Shown: positions 23,942-33,500 of the stretch, piece after piece
Layout: every line of letters begins with the position of its first letter
How positions within the stretch are numbered: position 1 is the first letter of the stretch
Source of the DNA: Spirosoma arboris
Lineage (GTDB): Bacteria; Bacteroidota; Bacteroidia; Cytophagales; Spirosomataceae
NCBI RefSeq assembly: GCF_009754945.1
Contig: NZ_WPIN01000023.1
Span: 1 to 64,000, forward strand
Reading direction: 5' to 3'
DNA length: 64,000 nucleotides
Notes under the pieces: generated by a model
The model's database searches: none
The model's input: the letters and a program-made list of their open reading frames with translations, nothing else
What the model was told of the DNA's origin: nothing
Position numbers and translations under genes: made by a program

Positions 23942-25105
23942 TTACTTAATTCGATTATACTTCTTCAATACATCAATGACCAACTTATGCGGAAGCGCGT
24001 AGGACTTGTTGCCGTTTATACCTTCGGTTGTTTCGGCAGCTACCATGGCATTGATGATCGCTTCTTCAACTGCCTGAACGGTTGCCTCAAATAAGGGATT
24101 GATCAAATCATTGGGCAACTCGTCCACCTTGGCGAAGGTCGTTCGCTGAAAAGCTGTTGGGTTAGCCGTTGAAAAGGCAATGAAAATATCGCCCGAACCA
24201 TTTTCCCCACGCCCGCCCACTTTGCCAACGCCAATGGGTACGCGGGCCGCTATTCGTTTTAATTGATGCGGTAATAAGGGTGCATCGGTAGCAACCACGA
24301 CGATGATGGAGCCGTCGCCTTCCTGTCGGTAATGGACAGGAGGAGCTTTTAGGACATTGTTCAGGGTATCTTTTAGTTCCTGCCCAACGGGTACTCCGGC
24401 GATTGTTAAATTGCGTTTGGCGCCAAAATTCGACTGAACCAATACCCCAACGGTAAAGGTCGAATCCTTTATTTTGACAACCCGCGACGACGTTCCGGTG
24501 CCGCCTTTAAAGCCTAGACACATCATACCCGTGCCTCCGCCAACATTACCTTCTTTTATCTTGCCTGTTGCTGCCGTGTTTAGGGCTTCATAGGCGTTGC
24601 TTTCTTTCACATGAAAGCCGTAAATGTCATTTAAAAAGCCATCATACGTTTCGGCTACGACAGGGTAAGTGTACCAGAAGTTTTCTTTGTACCAGTGTTT
24701 TTCAACGAACCACTTTAACACAGCATCGCGCACCACACCTACACTATTCGTATTGGTGATCATAATGGGCGTTTCCAGAAAACCAGACTCGGTTATCCAG
24801 GTGGTTCCGGTCATTTCGCCATTGCCATTCAACGAATACCAGTTGGCAAAAACCGGATTGTTATTCCGACCCCTTGGTAGAATGGCTGTAACGCCGGTTC
24901 GGACAGGCCCTTTTCCCAGTACGTTTTTGCCCTCACCCGAAATGATGGTGCTATAGCCAACTTCAACGCCCTTGACATCCGTTATGGCATTAAATTTACC
25001 TGTAGTCCCGTCGAATGGAATGCCAATATCTCGCGCTCTTGGCTTTTGCGCATAGGTAGAAAACAGGCTTAAGAGAACAAGAGCGAACAGAATGAGAGTT
25101 TTCAT
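23942..25105 (-). CDS. P1-family (S58, DmpA-like) aminopeptidase, exported
   Basis: Self-processing N-terminal-nucleophile hydrolase of the DmpA/BapA family; members release N-terminal D- or L-residues or beta-amino acids from short peptides. A Sec signal (residues 1-19, ending TYAQ) precedes the family start PRARDIGIPFDGTTG. The Gly/Ser/Thr-rich stretch NVGGGTGMMCLGFKGGTGTSSR (around residues 188-210) covers the segment where such precursors cleave themselves and expose the nucleophile; which residue is used was not determined. Length 387 is typical. The gene is flanked by a hairpin at its 3' end, and no operon partner is evident. Periplasmic location is predicted. Confidence 0.9.
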   Translation of the reverse strand: MKTLILFALVLLSLFSTYAQKPRARDIGIPFDGTTGKFNAITDVKGVEVGYSTIISGEGKNVLGKGPVRTGVTAILPRGRNNNPVFANWYSLNGNGEMTGTTWITESGFLETPIMITNTNSVGVVRDAVLKWFVEKHWYKENFWYTYPVVAETYDGFLNDIYGFHVKESNAYEALNTAATGKIKEGNVGGGTGMMCLGFKGGTGTSSRVVKIKDSTFTVGVLVQSNFGAKRNLTIAGVPVGQELKDTLNNVLKAPPVHYRQEGDGSIIVVVATDAPLLPHQLKRIAARVPIGVGKVGGRGENGSGDIFIAFSTANPTAFQRTTFAKVDELPNDLINPLFEATVQAVEEAIINAMVAAETTEGINGNKSYALPHKLVIDVLKKYNRIK

Positions 25106-25170
25106 GCTTCGGAGGGGCGAGTCGATTGTGTGCTAAAAATAGCTTTTTAAAAGAAGCGAATGGTAAACTA

Positions 25171-26379
25171 TCAGTACCATAATAGACTGATCTTTTGGCT
25201 TAGGTCGGTTTGTGGCAGAAGCTGGAGCCAGGAGCAAAGTAGCAGGAGTAGCCAATATGGGAAGAGTTTTTTTTGCCAATGAGTAGTCCATGTGCCTATC
25301 CACAAGCCGCCAGCCCATAGAAAACAGAACGTGAAAGGGGCCATCAGGCGGAGATTTGGATTGCTGAATGGACTACTGGTTCGAAACGAAAATAGCACCA
25401 ATAGGTAAATCCCGGCCGTGAATAGAAATAACCAAATCAGGAGGGTAATGGCCGGCCCCTTTCCATCTGGCAACCGATGTCGATGTTGTTGACCATATAC
25501 AATGCTGAATAAGAGGAGCTGAATACATAGGCCAATCCAGGCCAGCTTGTTAGAGTCTGCGGGAACAAAATCTCGAATGAGCAGGCATTCGTTGAGCATG
25601 GCCCACCCGAAAATTTTTGTCAACTCTAGAGCGGATTCGGTTGAAACGAATCGTTCACCACCAAAAAACGAGCCTGACAGCTGGCGGTTCATCCAGAAAT
25701 ACGCACTCATACTAAGGACGCCTGCCGCCAAACTAATCAGTAAGTTGAGTGTTATCGAGCGCGTTTGGGTTATTCCTAGTTGGGTTCGAATTCGATCTGG
25801 GAGTAGCGAGACTAGTATCGTTAGTATACCCGTTAGCCCAAAGACGAAGCCACCTATATAGCGAATCAGAAATAAAGCATAGCCAATCAGGAAGAGAATG
25901 AACGCTCGACTTGCTACCGGGTTCCGCAGAAACAGATGGAGATACCAGACCCATTCTGCCAGTAAAACCAAAAACACCGTTTCACTCCATGTGTAAACGG
26001 CGATTTTTAGAAAACCACCCAAGGCCCAGATTGATAGTAACCAGAGTGCCTGAGGAACGCCAAGCCTGCGTGTCCACAGATAGCCTGAAACACCAATGGC
26101 AAGATAGTTGACCAATTTAGATGCGATTAAAGCGGGTAGCCCTGTCAAATCCGAAACGACACTGATCAATGCTGAATAGCCAAATGGAAAGGTTCCGTTC
26201 CAAACCAATTGACCATTTTCATGAACCACGTAACCACGGCCTGCCAACAAATTCGTCGCCGATTGCAGGTAATAGGCTGAGTCGATACTTTTAAAGTGAT
26301 TCGGATTTAGCAGGATTAGAACAGCCATCGCGACGCCTAGACCGCTATACGCGATCCAAAGAAAACGAGTCTGACTCAT
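25171..26379 (-). CDS. Polytopic membrane protein, GT39/PMT-like
   Basis: Inner-membrane protein of 402 residues with about ten hydrophobic helices. The first loop after helix 1 holds SIDSAYYLQSATNLLAGRGY, resembling the DxxYY-type catalytic region of GT-C glycosyltransferases (dolichyl-phosphate-mannose transferase and ArnT relatives). The family is inferred from topology and this loop, not from a full match. Its start overlaps the stop of the large PorU-like gene by 4 nt, which implies translational coupling, so a link to processing or glycosylation of type IX cargo is conceivable but unproven. Confidence 0.65.
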   Translation of the reverse strand: MSQTRFLWIAYSGLGVAMAVLILLNPNHFKSIDSAYYLQSATNLLAGRGYVVHENGQLVWNGTFPFGYSALISVVSDLTGLPALIASKLVNYLAIGVSGYLWTRRLGVPQALWLLSIWALGGFLKIAVYTWSETVFLVLLAEWVWYLHLFLRNPVASRAFILFLIGYALFLIRYIGGFVFGLTGILTILVSLLPDRIRTQLGITQTRSITLNLLISLAAGVLSMSAYFWMNRQLSGSFFGGERFVSTESALELTKIFGWAMLNECLLIRDFVPADSNKLAWIGLCIQLLLFSIVYGQQHRHRLPDGKGPAITLLIWLFLFTAGIYLLVLFSFRTSSPFSNPNLRLMAPFTFCFLWAGGLWIGTWTTHWQKKLFPYWLLLLLCSWLQLLPQTDLSQKISLLWY

Positions 26380-29300
26380 CGATTCAGAATAATTCGGCCT
26401 TTCAGACGGGTATCGTTGGGAGTCGGAAGGTCCACGCTATCGATATGGTAGAGATACACGCCTGCCGGTAAGTGACTCCCATCATCGGCGGTGCCATCCC
26501 ACACCCATTCGTTCAGACCCACTCGCGAAGGGCCTCGGAGCATTCGGACCAGACGACCTTGCAGATCACTGATGCGAACGGTCAGGTTGGCAGGTGGAGT
26601 AACGCCCGTTATCGAAACGAAGAATCGGGTTTGATGGATCAATGGATTTGGGTATGCGCCAGCTCCAATCAGTTCCGGCTGGTTTCTGACCGAAAAATGA
26701 ATCTGATACGGGGCGGCCCGATTACCGCTTAAATCGTTGCCAACGGCTACAAACGTATAAAGGCCATCAACTAAGGGCTTGCTGAATTGATAATTGAATC
26801 GGAACGCGTTCGCACTGTCGGCAGGTGCCCAATGGGTTACGTTTCCCCGTAGCCATAATCGTTCGTAGGGACAATTACCAGTTGGACAGGGGCGCTGCAA
26901 ATAGAGCTCTAGCCCTGTAGTATCGGTGCGCAACAGGCGAAGATTTTCGTCCTGAAGCAATATAGCGATAGTGGGTTGGGCAGAGACAATGTCGCCATCA
27001 CCAATGCGTTGCCCATCGAAGGCAACTTCAAGCAGGGGAGGTGTTAGGTCAGCAGGGAAAGGAAGGCCGTTTGCCGATCCATCTGTACTGATTTGAGCGT
27101 TATTGTTCTGTTCATTGCTTTCGTTAATTCGATTGTCAGGGTCAATAACTAACTCAAAATAGGAGGGAGCTGTAGTAGCATGAACAATCGGCACTAGCCA
27201 GTTTAAGGTGTCGGCGTAGAACGGGGCAGATTGGGTAAACTGTTGTTCAGTAAGCAATTGACCACTCGCTTCATAGTGGCGAATGCGAAGCATTAATGGG
27301 CTATCTGTAACGCGCCCATAATTGACAATTATGCCAGAAATGCGGGCCGAGTCAGCTTGCGCTGTTAACGAATCGCCCTGACTGTTTCGGATACGTAGAC
27401 TTTCGGACGCAAATGAGAAATCAGGGGTAGCGTAGGGAAAAACACGGACTGCCGGATCGCCTTGTAAGGTCATTTGCTGGGCGGTGGTAATATCGAAAAT
27501 CGATGTGTTTACGTTTAGATAGCGCCGGATGGCTTCCTGTTGTATCACTCCAATGGGACGAGCAACGTATTGGCTATCAGCCATCAAAGTGTATAGGTGA
27601 TCGGAGTAGCTTTTCAATGAAGCCGGAAATCCATTGTACGTGTGGGCCAGGAAAAGCACCGCTCCCCGATCAGGGGTCAGAATCCAGTCGGAGCCAAAGG
27701 TTGGTCTGCCGAAATAGAAGTTACCTGCTGCGCAACCGTTGACCAGCAAAAACGGATAACGACCTTTATTCCGATAATTTACTATGTCGTTACTCACAAA
27801 GCCAATGTCGATATCATTGACATCCAAACTCGAATGGCCAAATAGTGAGATTATTCCAACACCTTGATTCACAAGGTCTGATATGGGCAACGACTCTACT
27901 AAATTATCGGTTTGCTTAGAGAGTGTTGTTACCCGGGCACCTGCATACTTTGCTTCAATAACCGACTTGAAATCGTCAACGAAGCCGCGAAATGTCTGCA
28001 ACTCATCGCGACTTCGCCCTCCGCTCAGATGCAACACCTGTTTGCGCCAAAGCGCCGATTCTGTTGTATTTTCATGTTCTTTTACCTTATTTAAATAATC
28101 CAGCACGCTTTGCGAATTAGTTGTGTTCAGATGCCCAATCGGAATGGCTGGCACATTGGTGGCTTCACCATTCAGGCCTTCCACAAGCCCTATATCCGAA
28201 CCAGGCCAACCAGCATTCGGAAGTAAATCCAGCAACGCTGCATTGGGTAATTTTCGGACGCTTTGTGGGTCGCGGGATTGACCAATCAGGAACAGAAATT
28301 TGGGATCTGAGCTACCACCCCGCAGCATATAATCTGCAAATCGGCGGATGGCTAATGGGTGCCGTTCACCATAGCTAAACTGATCGAACAACTGGTTGAT
28401 ATCCACCGTCAGCGTATCATAATTGCCTCCGGCTTCCGAAGCCCGATAAGCGGCATAGGCCCGAACCGGATCGGCTTCGGTAGCCGTTGGTTTTCTGAGT
28501 AATGGATGTGTTACGATGAGGTAGTTGTGTGCCTGAGGATCAATTTGGCGAAATGAAACAAGCTGAATACCCGGAACAGATCTTGATTGATTAATTGCCA
28601 GTAAGCGCCGACTTGTTTGAGCGTTATGAATGACTCCCCGCCAATACCCATTCGCCCAATTTCCATGGACAACTTCTACCTTGTCTGGATCGCTAATGTC
28701 GAAGAGACGGGTATCGACTGAGGCATTGGTTAGCTCAAGAAAGGAACGCCTTTCAGTGTTTGGTTGAAGATGGAACTCTTTCTGGTTGGCTCTCGCCAGG
28801 TCGGTGGGTTGCGGGTATTGAATCCTCAAATACGAAACAGATACCTCTTCACCTTCTTCCAGTGGTAGAATACGTACCGTGACACTACCTGATGGCGCTA
28901 TATCGCTGGGTCTTAACTCTGTATCGAGCCGTGCGTTTTCGTAATTGGCAAAATTTACCGTACCGATTTCCCTAAGGGCAGTTGTTGACAGCCCGGCCAA
29001 ACAGCGAACACGATGCAGAGATGGATTTCGACCGACTAACAGATAGCTCACTCTGGGGTTGACAGGCTTACCGCTTCGGTCTACAATTGGGCTATAATTT
29101 ATCAGCGAAAATTCCTGATCATATCGGCTGTTTGCGTTTACTACAGGTCCTGTCCAACCTTCGCCTGTATCGTAATTTGTTAGAATGGCTCCATTTTCAT
29201 AACCGGCGCCCAGCGGATAAATAGTACCTGCCGGGTATGTATCTGTAAAAATTCGTAGCTCTTCCGCCCAATGATAAGGCTCAGGAGCCATAGTGGCATA

Positions 29301-29831
29301 CGTCGTATCGGTATAAGAATCCATACGTTTGCCGGGTTTGCCATCGAGACGCCAGGTTAGAAAGTAAGCGGCTGTATCGCTAAAGAGGCTATAATAGGCG
29401 TGGGGCTGTGATCGATGCGGCTGGTACAGTAGCGAATCCTGTGCACCATCATTCTTTCTTCCATAGAATTCCAGGAAATCACTGGGATCGAACCGTTTAT
29501 CAACCTCGCCTTTAATATAAATAGCCTGTTCTACTCCCCGGCGAAACAGTTGAATCGTCGTTGGGTCCAATTGATCGGTTCGAATTCCGGCTGCACTCAA
29601 TTCAGCCGCTGTGATTCGATAAAGTCCAGTTTCGGCAATTGGAATTTTGTAGTAACTCTGTGTATAATCAATCCAGCGAGTAGGATCAGCATCGACAGGT
29701 TTCGGCAGTGTTTGCGCGAACGATGAACTAAAAATTAGCCTAGTTAGCGTAATGGCAATGAGCTTAAACCATACTGTTTTCTGAAAAGGGCAAACGGTTA
29801 GGAAGTAGATTGGATGCTGCATAAGTGACAA
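26376..29831 (-). CDS. porU2: PorU-type C25 peptidase (type IX secretion sortase-like, PorU2)
   Basis: Large exported cysteine peptidase of the gingipain C25 family. The catalytic dyad is visible as His666 (LFGHSSLD) and Cys700 (LVNGCAAGNF). After an N-terminal hydrophobic signal come a beta-rich pro-region (about 45-400), the caspase-like peptidase domain (about 430-800), an Ig/CARDB-like domain and a FlgD-like C-terminal region (NPLIHQTRFFVSI, then LPAGVYLYHID) typical of type IX substrates. PorU removes C-terminal sorting signals of type IX cargo and attaches cargo to the surface; PorU2 proteins are paralogues of similar build whose exact task is unclear. Length 1151 fits. It is coupled to the next membrane protein gene by a 4-nt overlap. 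PorV is not in the window. Confidence 0.82.
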   Translation of the reverse strand: MSLMQHPIYFLTVCPFQKTVWFKLIAITLTRLIFSSSFAQTLPKPVDADPTRWIDYTQSYYKIPIAETGLYRITAAELSAAGIRTDQLDPTTIQLFRRGVEQAIYIKGEVDKRFDPSDFLEFYGRKNDGAQDSLLYQPHRSQPHAYYSLFSDTAAYFLTWRLDGKPGKRMDSYTDTTYATMAPEPYHWAEELRIFTDTYPAGTIYPLGAGYENGAILTNYDTGEGWTGPVVNANSRYDQEFSLINYSPIVDRSGKPVNPRVSYLLVGRNPSLHRVRCLAGLSTTALREIGTVNFANYENARLDTELRPSDIAPSGSVTVRILPLEEGEEVSVSYLRIQYPQPTDLARANQKEFHLQPNTERRSFLELTNASVDTRLFDISDPDKVEVVHGNWANGYWRGVIHNAQTSRRLLAINQSRSVPGIQLVSFRQIDPQAHNYLIVTHPLLRKPTATEADPVRAYAAYRASEAGGNYDTLTVDINQLFDQFSYGERHPLAIRRFADYMLRGGSSDPKFLFLIGQSRDPQSVRKLPNAALLDLLPNAGWPGSDIGLVEGLNGEATNVPAIPIGHLNTTNSQSVLDYLNKVKEHENTTESALWRKQVLHLSGGRSRDELQTFRGFVDDFKSVIEAKYAGARVTTLSKQTDNLVESLPISDLVNQGVGIISLFGHSSLDVNDIDIGFVSNDIVNYRNKGRYPFLLVNGCAAGNFYFGRPTFGSDWILTPDRGAVLFLAHTYNGFPASLKSYSDHLYTLMADSQYVARPIGVIQQEAIRRYLNVNTSIFDITTAQQMTLQGDPAVRVFPYATPDFSFASESLRIRNSQGDSLTAQADSARISGIIVNYGRVTDSPLMLRIRHYEASGQLLTEQQFTQSAPFYADTLNWLVPIVHATTAPSYFELVIDPDNRINESNEQNNNAQISTDGSANGLPFPADLTPPLLEVAFDGQRIGDGDIVSAQPTIAILLQDENLRLLRTDTTGLELYLQRPCPTGNCPYERLWLRGNVTHWAPADSANAFRFNYQFSKPLVDGLYTFVAVGNDLSGNRAAPYQIHFSVRNQPELIGAGAYPNPLIHQTRFFVSITGVTPPANLTVRISDLQGRLVRMLRGPSRVGLNEWVWDGTADDGSHLPAGVYLYHIDSVDLPTPNDTRLKGRIILNR

Positions 29832-29930
29832 GGACTTAGAATTAAGTGCACTTGCGACTTAGACGTGACGATCAGGTAATAAGTAATGTCACTGGAGGTA
29901 AATGATAATCTTTCTAATGGGTCTATAGGG

Positions 29931-30275
29931 CTACGCGAATCCGTCACCTAACTGATCCAATTGCTCCATGACAAGGTCGACCCGACGTCGGGCAATAACC
30001 AGGCTGGTCTTGTCCTGCATGATTAGATAGCTCGGTGAGCGTAAACTTGGCGCCAGCTTTATGTGCTGAACATAGGTTAGATTGACTAGTGCATGTTTAT
30101 GAACCCGAAGAAAAGAAGGCCACTGTTGGGAAAACCATTTCAGAGTTCGGGAAGACAAAATCACCTGCCCGTTGAGCAGGTGGACATAGCTGTAATTGAC
30201 ATCACCAGTCAGGTAGAGTACGGTTTGGGGATCGAAATAGTTGAACCCACATTTACCAAGTTGGTTATTACTCAT
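29931..30275 (-). CDS. Stand-alone LytTR-domain DNA-binding protein
   Basis: 114 residues consisting almost wholly of a LytTR DNA-binding domain: DVNYSYVHLLNGQVILSSRT, then FLRVHKHALVNLTYV, the usual 'RvHrsyivN' block. There is no receiver or membrane domain, so it is probably controlled by its own abundance or an unseen partner. LytTR proteins bind imperfect direct repeats of about 9 bp spaced about 21 bp apart, and just such a pair lies 44-73 bp upstream of its start (30319-30348), suggesting autoregulation. It is followed by the PorU2 gene on the same strand after 99 nt, which it could also affect. Confidence 0.85.
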   Translation of the reverse strand: MSNNQLGKCGFNYFDPQTVLYLTGDVNYSYVHLLNGQVILSSRTLKWFSQQWPSFLRVHKHALVNLTYVQHIKLAPSLRSPSYLIMQDKTSLVIARRRVDLVMEQLDQLGDGFA

Positions 30276-30318
30276 GATCAGTAGGGCAACGTTTCATACC
30301 GTATTCGTTAAAAAGAGG

Positions 30319-30348
30319 AAGGTTGAGTTAAAAAAGAAGAAGGTTGAA
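30319..30348. promoter_or_regulatory. Candidate LytTR binding site (two 9-bp direct repeats)
   Basis: AAGGTTGAG at 30319-30327 and AAGGTTGAA at 30340-30348 are 21 bp apart start to start; the similarity extends upstream as AGAGG/AGAAG. Spacing of two helical turns is the known geometry of LytTR sites. They lie 44-73 bp upstream of the LytTR gene. Confidence 0.5.
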
Positions 30349-30403
30349 CAGTATACACGTTGCTAACTAGTTCGCGCGTGTATAAAATGGATAGGGAACA
30401 CGG

Positions 30404-30472
30404 ATGCAAGTAACATGCAAACGAAATCATCTGCTACCAATCTGGTTGCATAAACTACCATTGTGGTTGCAT
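30404..30472. promoter_or_regulatory. Phased ATGCAA/TTGCAT array upstream of the LytTR gene
   Basis: ATGCAA occurs at 30404 and 30415, and its complement TTGCAT at 30446 and 30467, giving steps of 11, 31 and 21 bp, close to whole helical turns. The last two copies lie inside a 21-bp tandem repeat (30434-30454 and 30455-30475, 17/21 identical). The region belongs to the 282-nt gap upstream of the LytTR gene. Confidence 0.4.
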
Positions 30473-30485
30473 GGATATAAAAAAA

Positions 30486-30510
30486 TGCCCATTTAGTGGG
30501 GCTTTTAAAG
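30486..30510 (-). terminator. Weak intrinsic terminator after the hybrid sensor gene
   Basis: Read leftward, GCCC and GGGC flank an 8-nt loop and are followed by ATTTTTTT. This is a short stem with a good T-run, placed 48-72 nt beyond the stop of the hybrid sensor at 30558. Confidence 0.4.
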
Positions 30511-30557
30511 ACAAACCAGGTGTATACGTATTGAATTGACGAAAACAGTAGACTTCG

Positions 30558-33500
30558 CTAGCTGGTCTGCGTTATTGACTTCCCATAGTGTGAAGGCAAT
30601 ACGCCGTACCGCTCTTTAAATAGTTTCGTAAAGTAGGATGGGTTGTCGAACCCAACAGCATATGCGATTTGCGTAACGGTCTGTTCCTGCTCTGCCAGCA
30701 ATTGGGTAGCTTTCTCCATTCGGATATCAAGAATAAAGTTAGTCGCCGTGGTGTTGGTCAGCGCTTTTAGTTTACGGAACAATTGAGTCCGACTTAAATT
30801 TACGTTTTCGGCCAGAACTTCTACTGTAAAGTCTGGATCGTCAATATGCTGCATAACTACAGCAGACAACCGATCAAGAAACTTCTGTTCAGTTGCCAGT
30901 AGGCTGGGCTCCGATACTTCAGGAACTGCCGTAACAGTCACTAGCTCAGACTGCTCTTGGGCAAATCGTTGATATAAGTGCTCACGCTGCCGGACCAGAT
31001 TTCGTACCCGTGTGCGCAACTCATCTGCATTGAACGGCTTGGTTAGGTAATCGTCGGCACCTAACTCAAATCCTTCGATACGATCTTCGACGGCGGCTTT
31101 GGCGGTTAGCATCACGACCGGAATGTGGCTGGTGGCTTCCTGTGCTTTTAGAGCCCGGCAAAAACCGAAGCCATCGAGTCGGGGCATCATCAAATCGCAG
31201 ATGACGATATTGGGCGTTAAAGCAGTTGCCTGATCCAGGCCCTGTTGGCCGTCTTCAGCTTCAACAATCTGGTAGTCAGCCTCGAAAATGCTGTGAACAT
31301 AGGCCCGGATATCTGGATTGTCGTCAATGATAAGCAGAATATTGTCGGAGATGGCTGTAGTTGATTCTACTTCTTCGACCTGTAAAGGCATACCTTGGGG
31401 GACCGATGCGTCTATATCCACCAATGTCTGTGAAGGGAGTTCATTAACTGATGTTGCAAATGGTCTATTCAAATCGACTAGCGCCGTCTCCTTCCAAACC
31501 GCAACCAACGGCAGGGAAACGGTAAATGTCGTACCAACACCTTCGGTACTGGTTACTTGACTAGTGCCGCCCAGTACCTTCACCAGTTCGTTGACTAAGG
31601 CCAGCCCGATGCCAGTGCCTTCGTGAGTATGCGCATTGGACTGACCATCGACTGCGTCGGCAGACCGCTGATAGAATCGCTCGAAAATATGGGCGAGATC
31701 TTTTTTTGCAATTCCGATGCCCGTATCCTCAATGGTAATTTGTAATAAATTGGATGCCTGTGATTCGGGATAGTGAACATTCATGCGAACCTCATGGCCT
31801 GCCGTTGTAAACTTGAACGCATTTGACAGTAGGTTCGTCACAATTTTTTCGAGCTTGTCCCGATCAAAATCAGCCCAGTATTCTGACTCATTTTGATCGA
31901 AAACAAAGCGAATCTGGCGACTTTCAGCCAGGGAGCTAAACGAACTGGCCAATGTTCGAAAAAAGGCTGCTAGATCACCCGTCGATAGTTCAGTTTTCAA
32001 TTGGCCCGCTTCCAGCTTGCTCAGATCAAGCAGTTGATTGATCAGGCTCAGTAATCGATTACCACTACGTTCCATCAGATCCAGTACCGATTCGGCAGGA
32101 AAACGCCGTTTCAGATCAGCCAGCGGTCCCAGAATCAGCGTGAGTGGTGTACGGAACTCGTGTGAGATATTCGTGAAAAACTGGGTTTTCAAGGCGTCCA
32201 GCTCCGATAGTCGATTGGCCTCCTGTTGTTTAAAGGCGATCTGCTGTTGAAGCAGAAGTCGCTGGGTTTGAAATTGATACAACTGCCATCCTACCAAAAC
32301 CAACACCAATAGGTAAATCAAATAAGCCCACCAGCTTCGGTAAAATGGCGGATGTACCCGAATCTGAAGTTCTAGCGGTTTACTCCAATGCTGCCCATCT
32401 ACCGATCCTATCATCTGCAACGTATAACGGCCGTCGGGCAATTGCGCATAATTGGCAAACCGATTAGTGCCTGCTTCAACCCAGTCCTGGTCAATTCCTT
32501 TCAGCCGATACCGGTACCGATTGTTGGCTGAATTTGTGTAATCCATTACCCCAAATTCGAAAGTCAGTAAATTCTGATCGTGCGATAGATCGAGTTGTTG
32601 CGTATACTCAATACCCTGGGTCAGGAGTCCATCTGTTCCGCCTGCTTCCACGGGTTTATTATTCACTCTAAACCCAATAATATTCACCATAGGAGCCTGA
32701 TGATCAGCCGCAGAAAGCTCCGACGGGCGAAAGGTATTCAAGCCATTGACCCCACCAAACAGCAATTCTCCCGAGGTTGTTTTGAAGAACGAGCTCGTAT
32801 TAAACTCGTCGTCCTGAAGACCATCGGCTCGGGTATAGTTTCGAAACTGGTTCGTTTTTGGGTTGAATTGTGAGAGACCTCGGTTGGTACTCAGCCACAG
32901 ACTGCCCGACGCATCGGGTAGAATCCCATATATCACTTTATTGGGCAGGCCCTGAACTTCGGTGAAGTGTTCGAAAAGGCCAGTCTTCTTATCGAGTCGT
33001 TCCAGACCTCCTCCTTTGGTACCGACCCACAAATAACGGGTAGGCTCAGCGGGGTCGTTGGCCAGACTTAATACAAAATCGTTACTCAGACTCTGCCGAT
33101 CGGTGGTTGAATTTTTATAATACGAAAACGTGGGTTTTGTGGACAGGTATTGGGCTTTGATCAGACCCTGCTGAGTACCAATCCAAAACGATCCGTCGGG
33201 CTCCCGCAATAGAGCGTAAGTTTCCATCTCACTATGAGCCTGGTAACTGAATACCTGAAACGTTTCGGATTGCGGGTTGAATTGGAGCAGTTTGCCATTT
33301 GTAGCACCTATCCACAAGTTCCCGGCTGGATCTTCGAGCGTCTGATTTCCCCAAAAACCAAATGTAATGCCAGGCGGTAAGGGATATTTTTTGAGCAATT
33401 GCCAGGTATTCGAGAATTTAAACAAATGTTGCTCATGGGTTTGAAAATGAACATTCGACACCCAGAAAAAGCCCTTCCGGTCCTGAATCATATACCGTTG

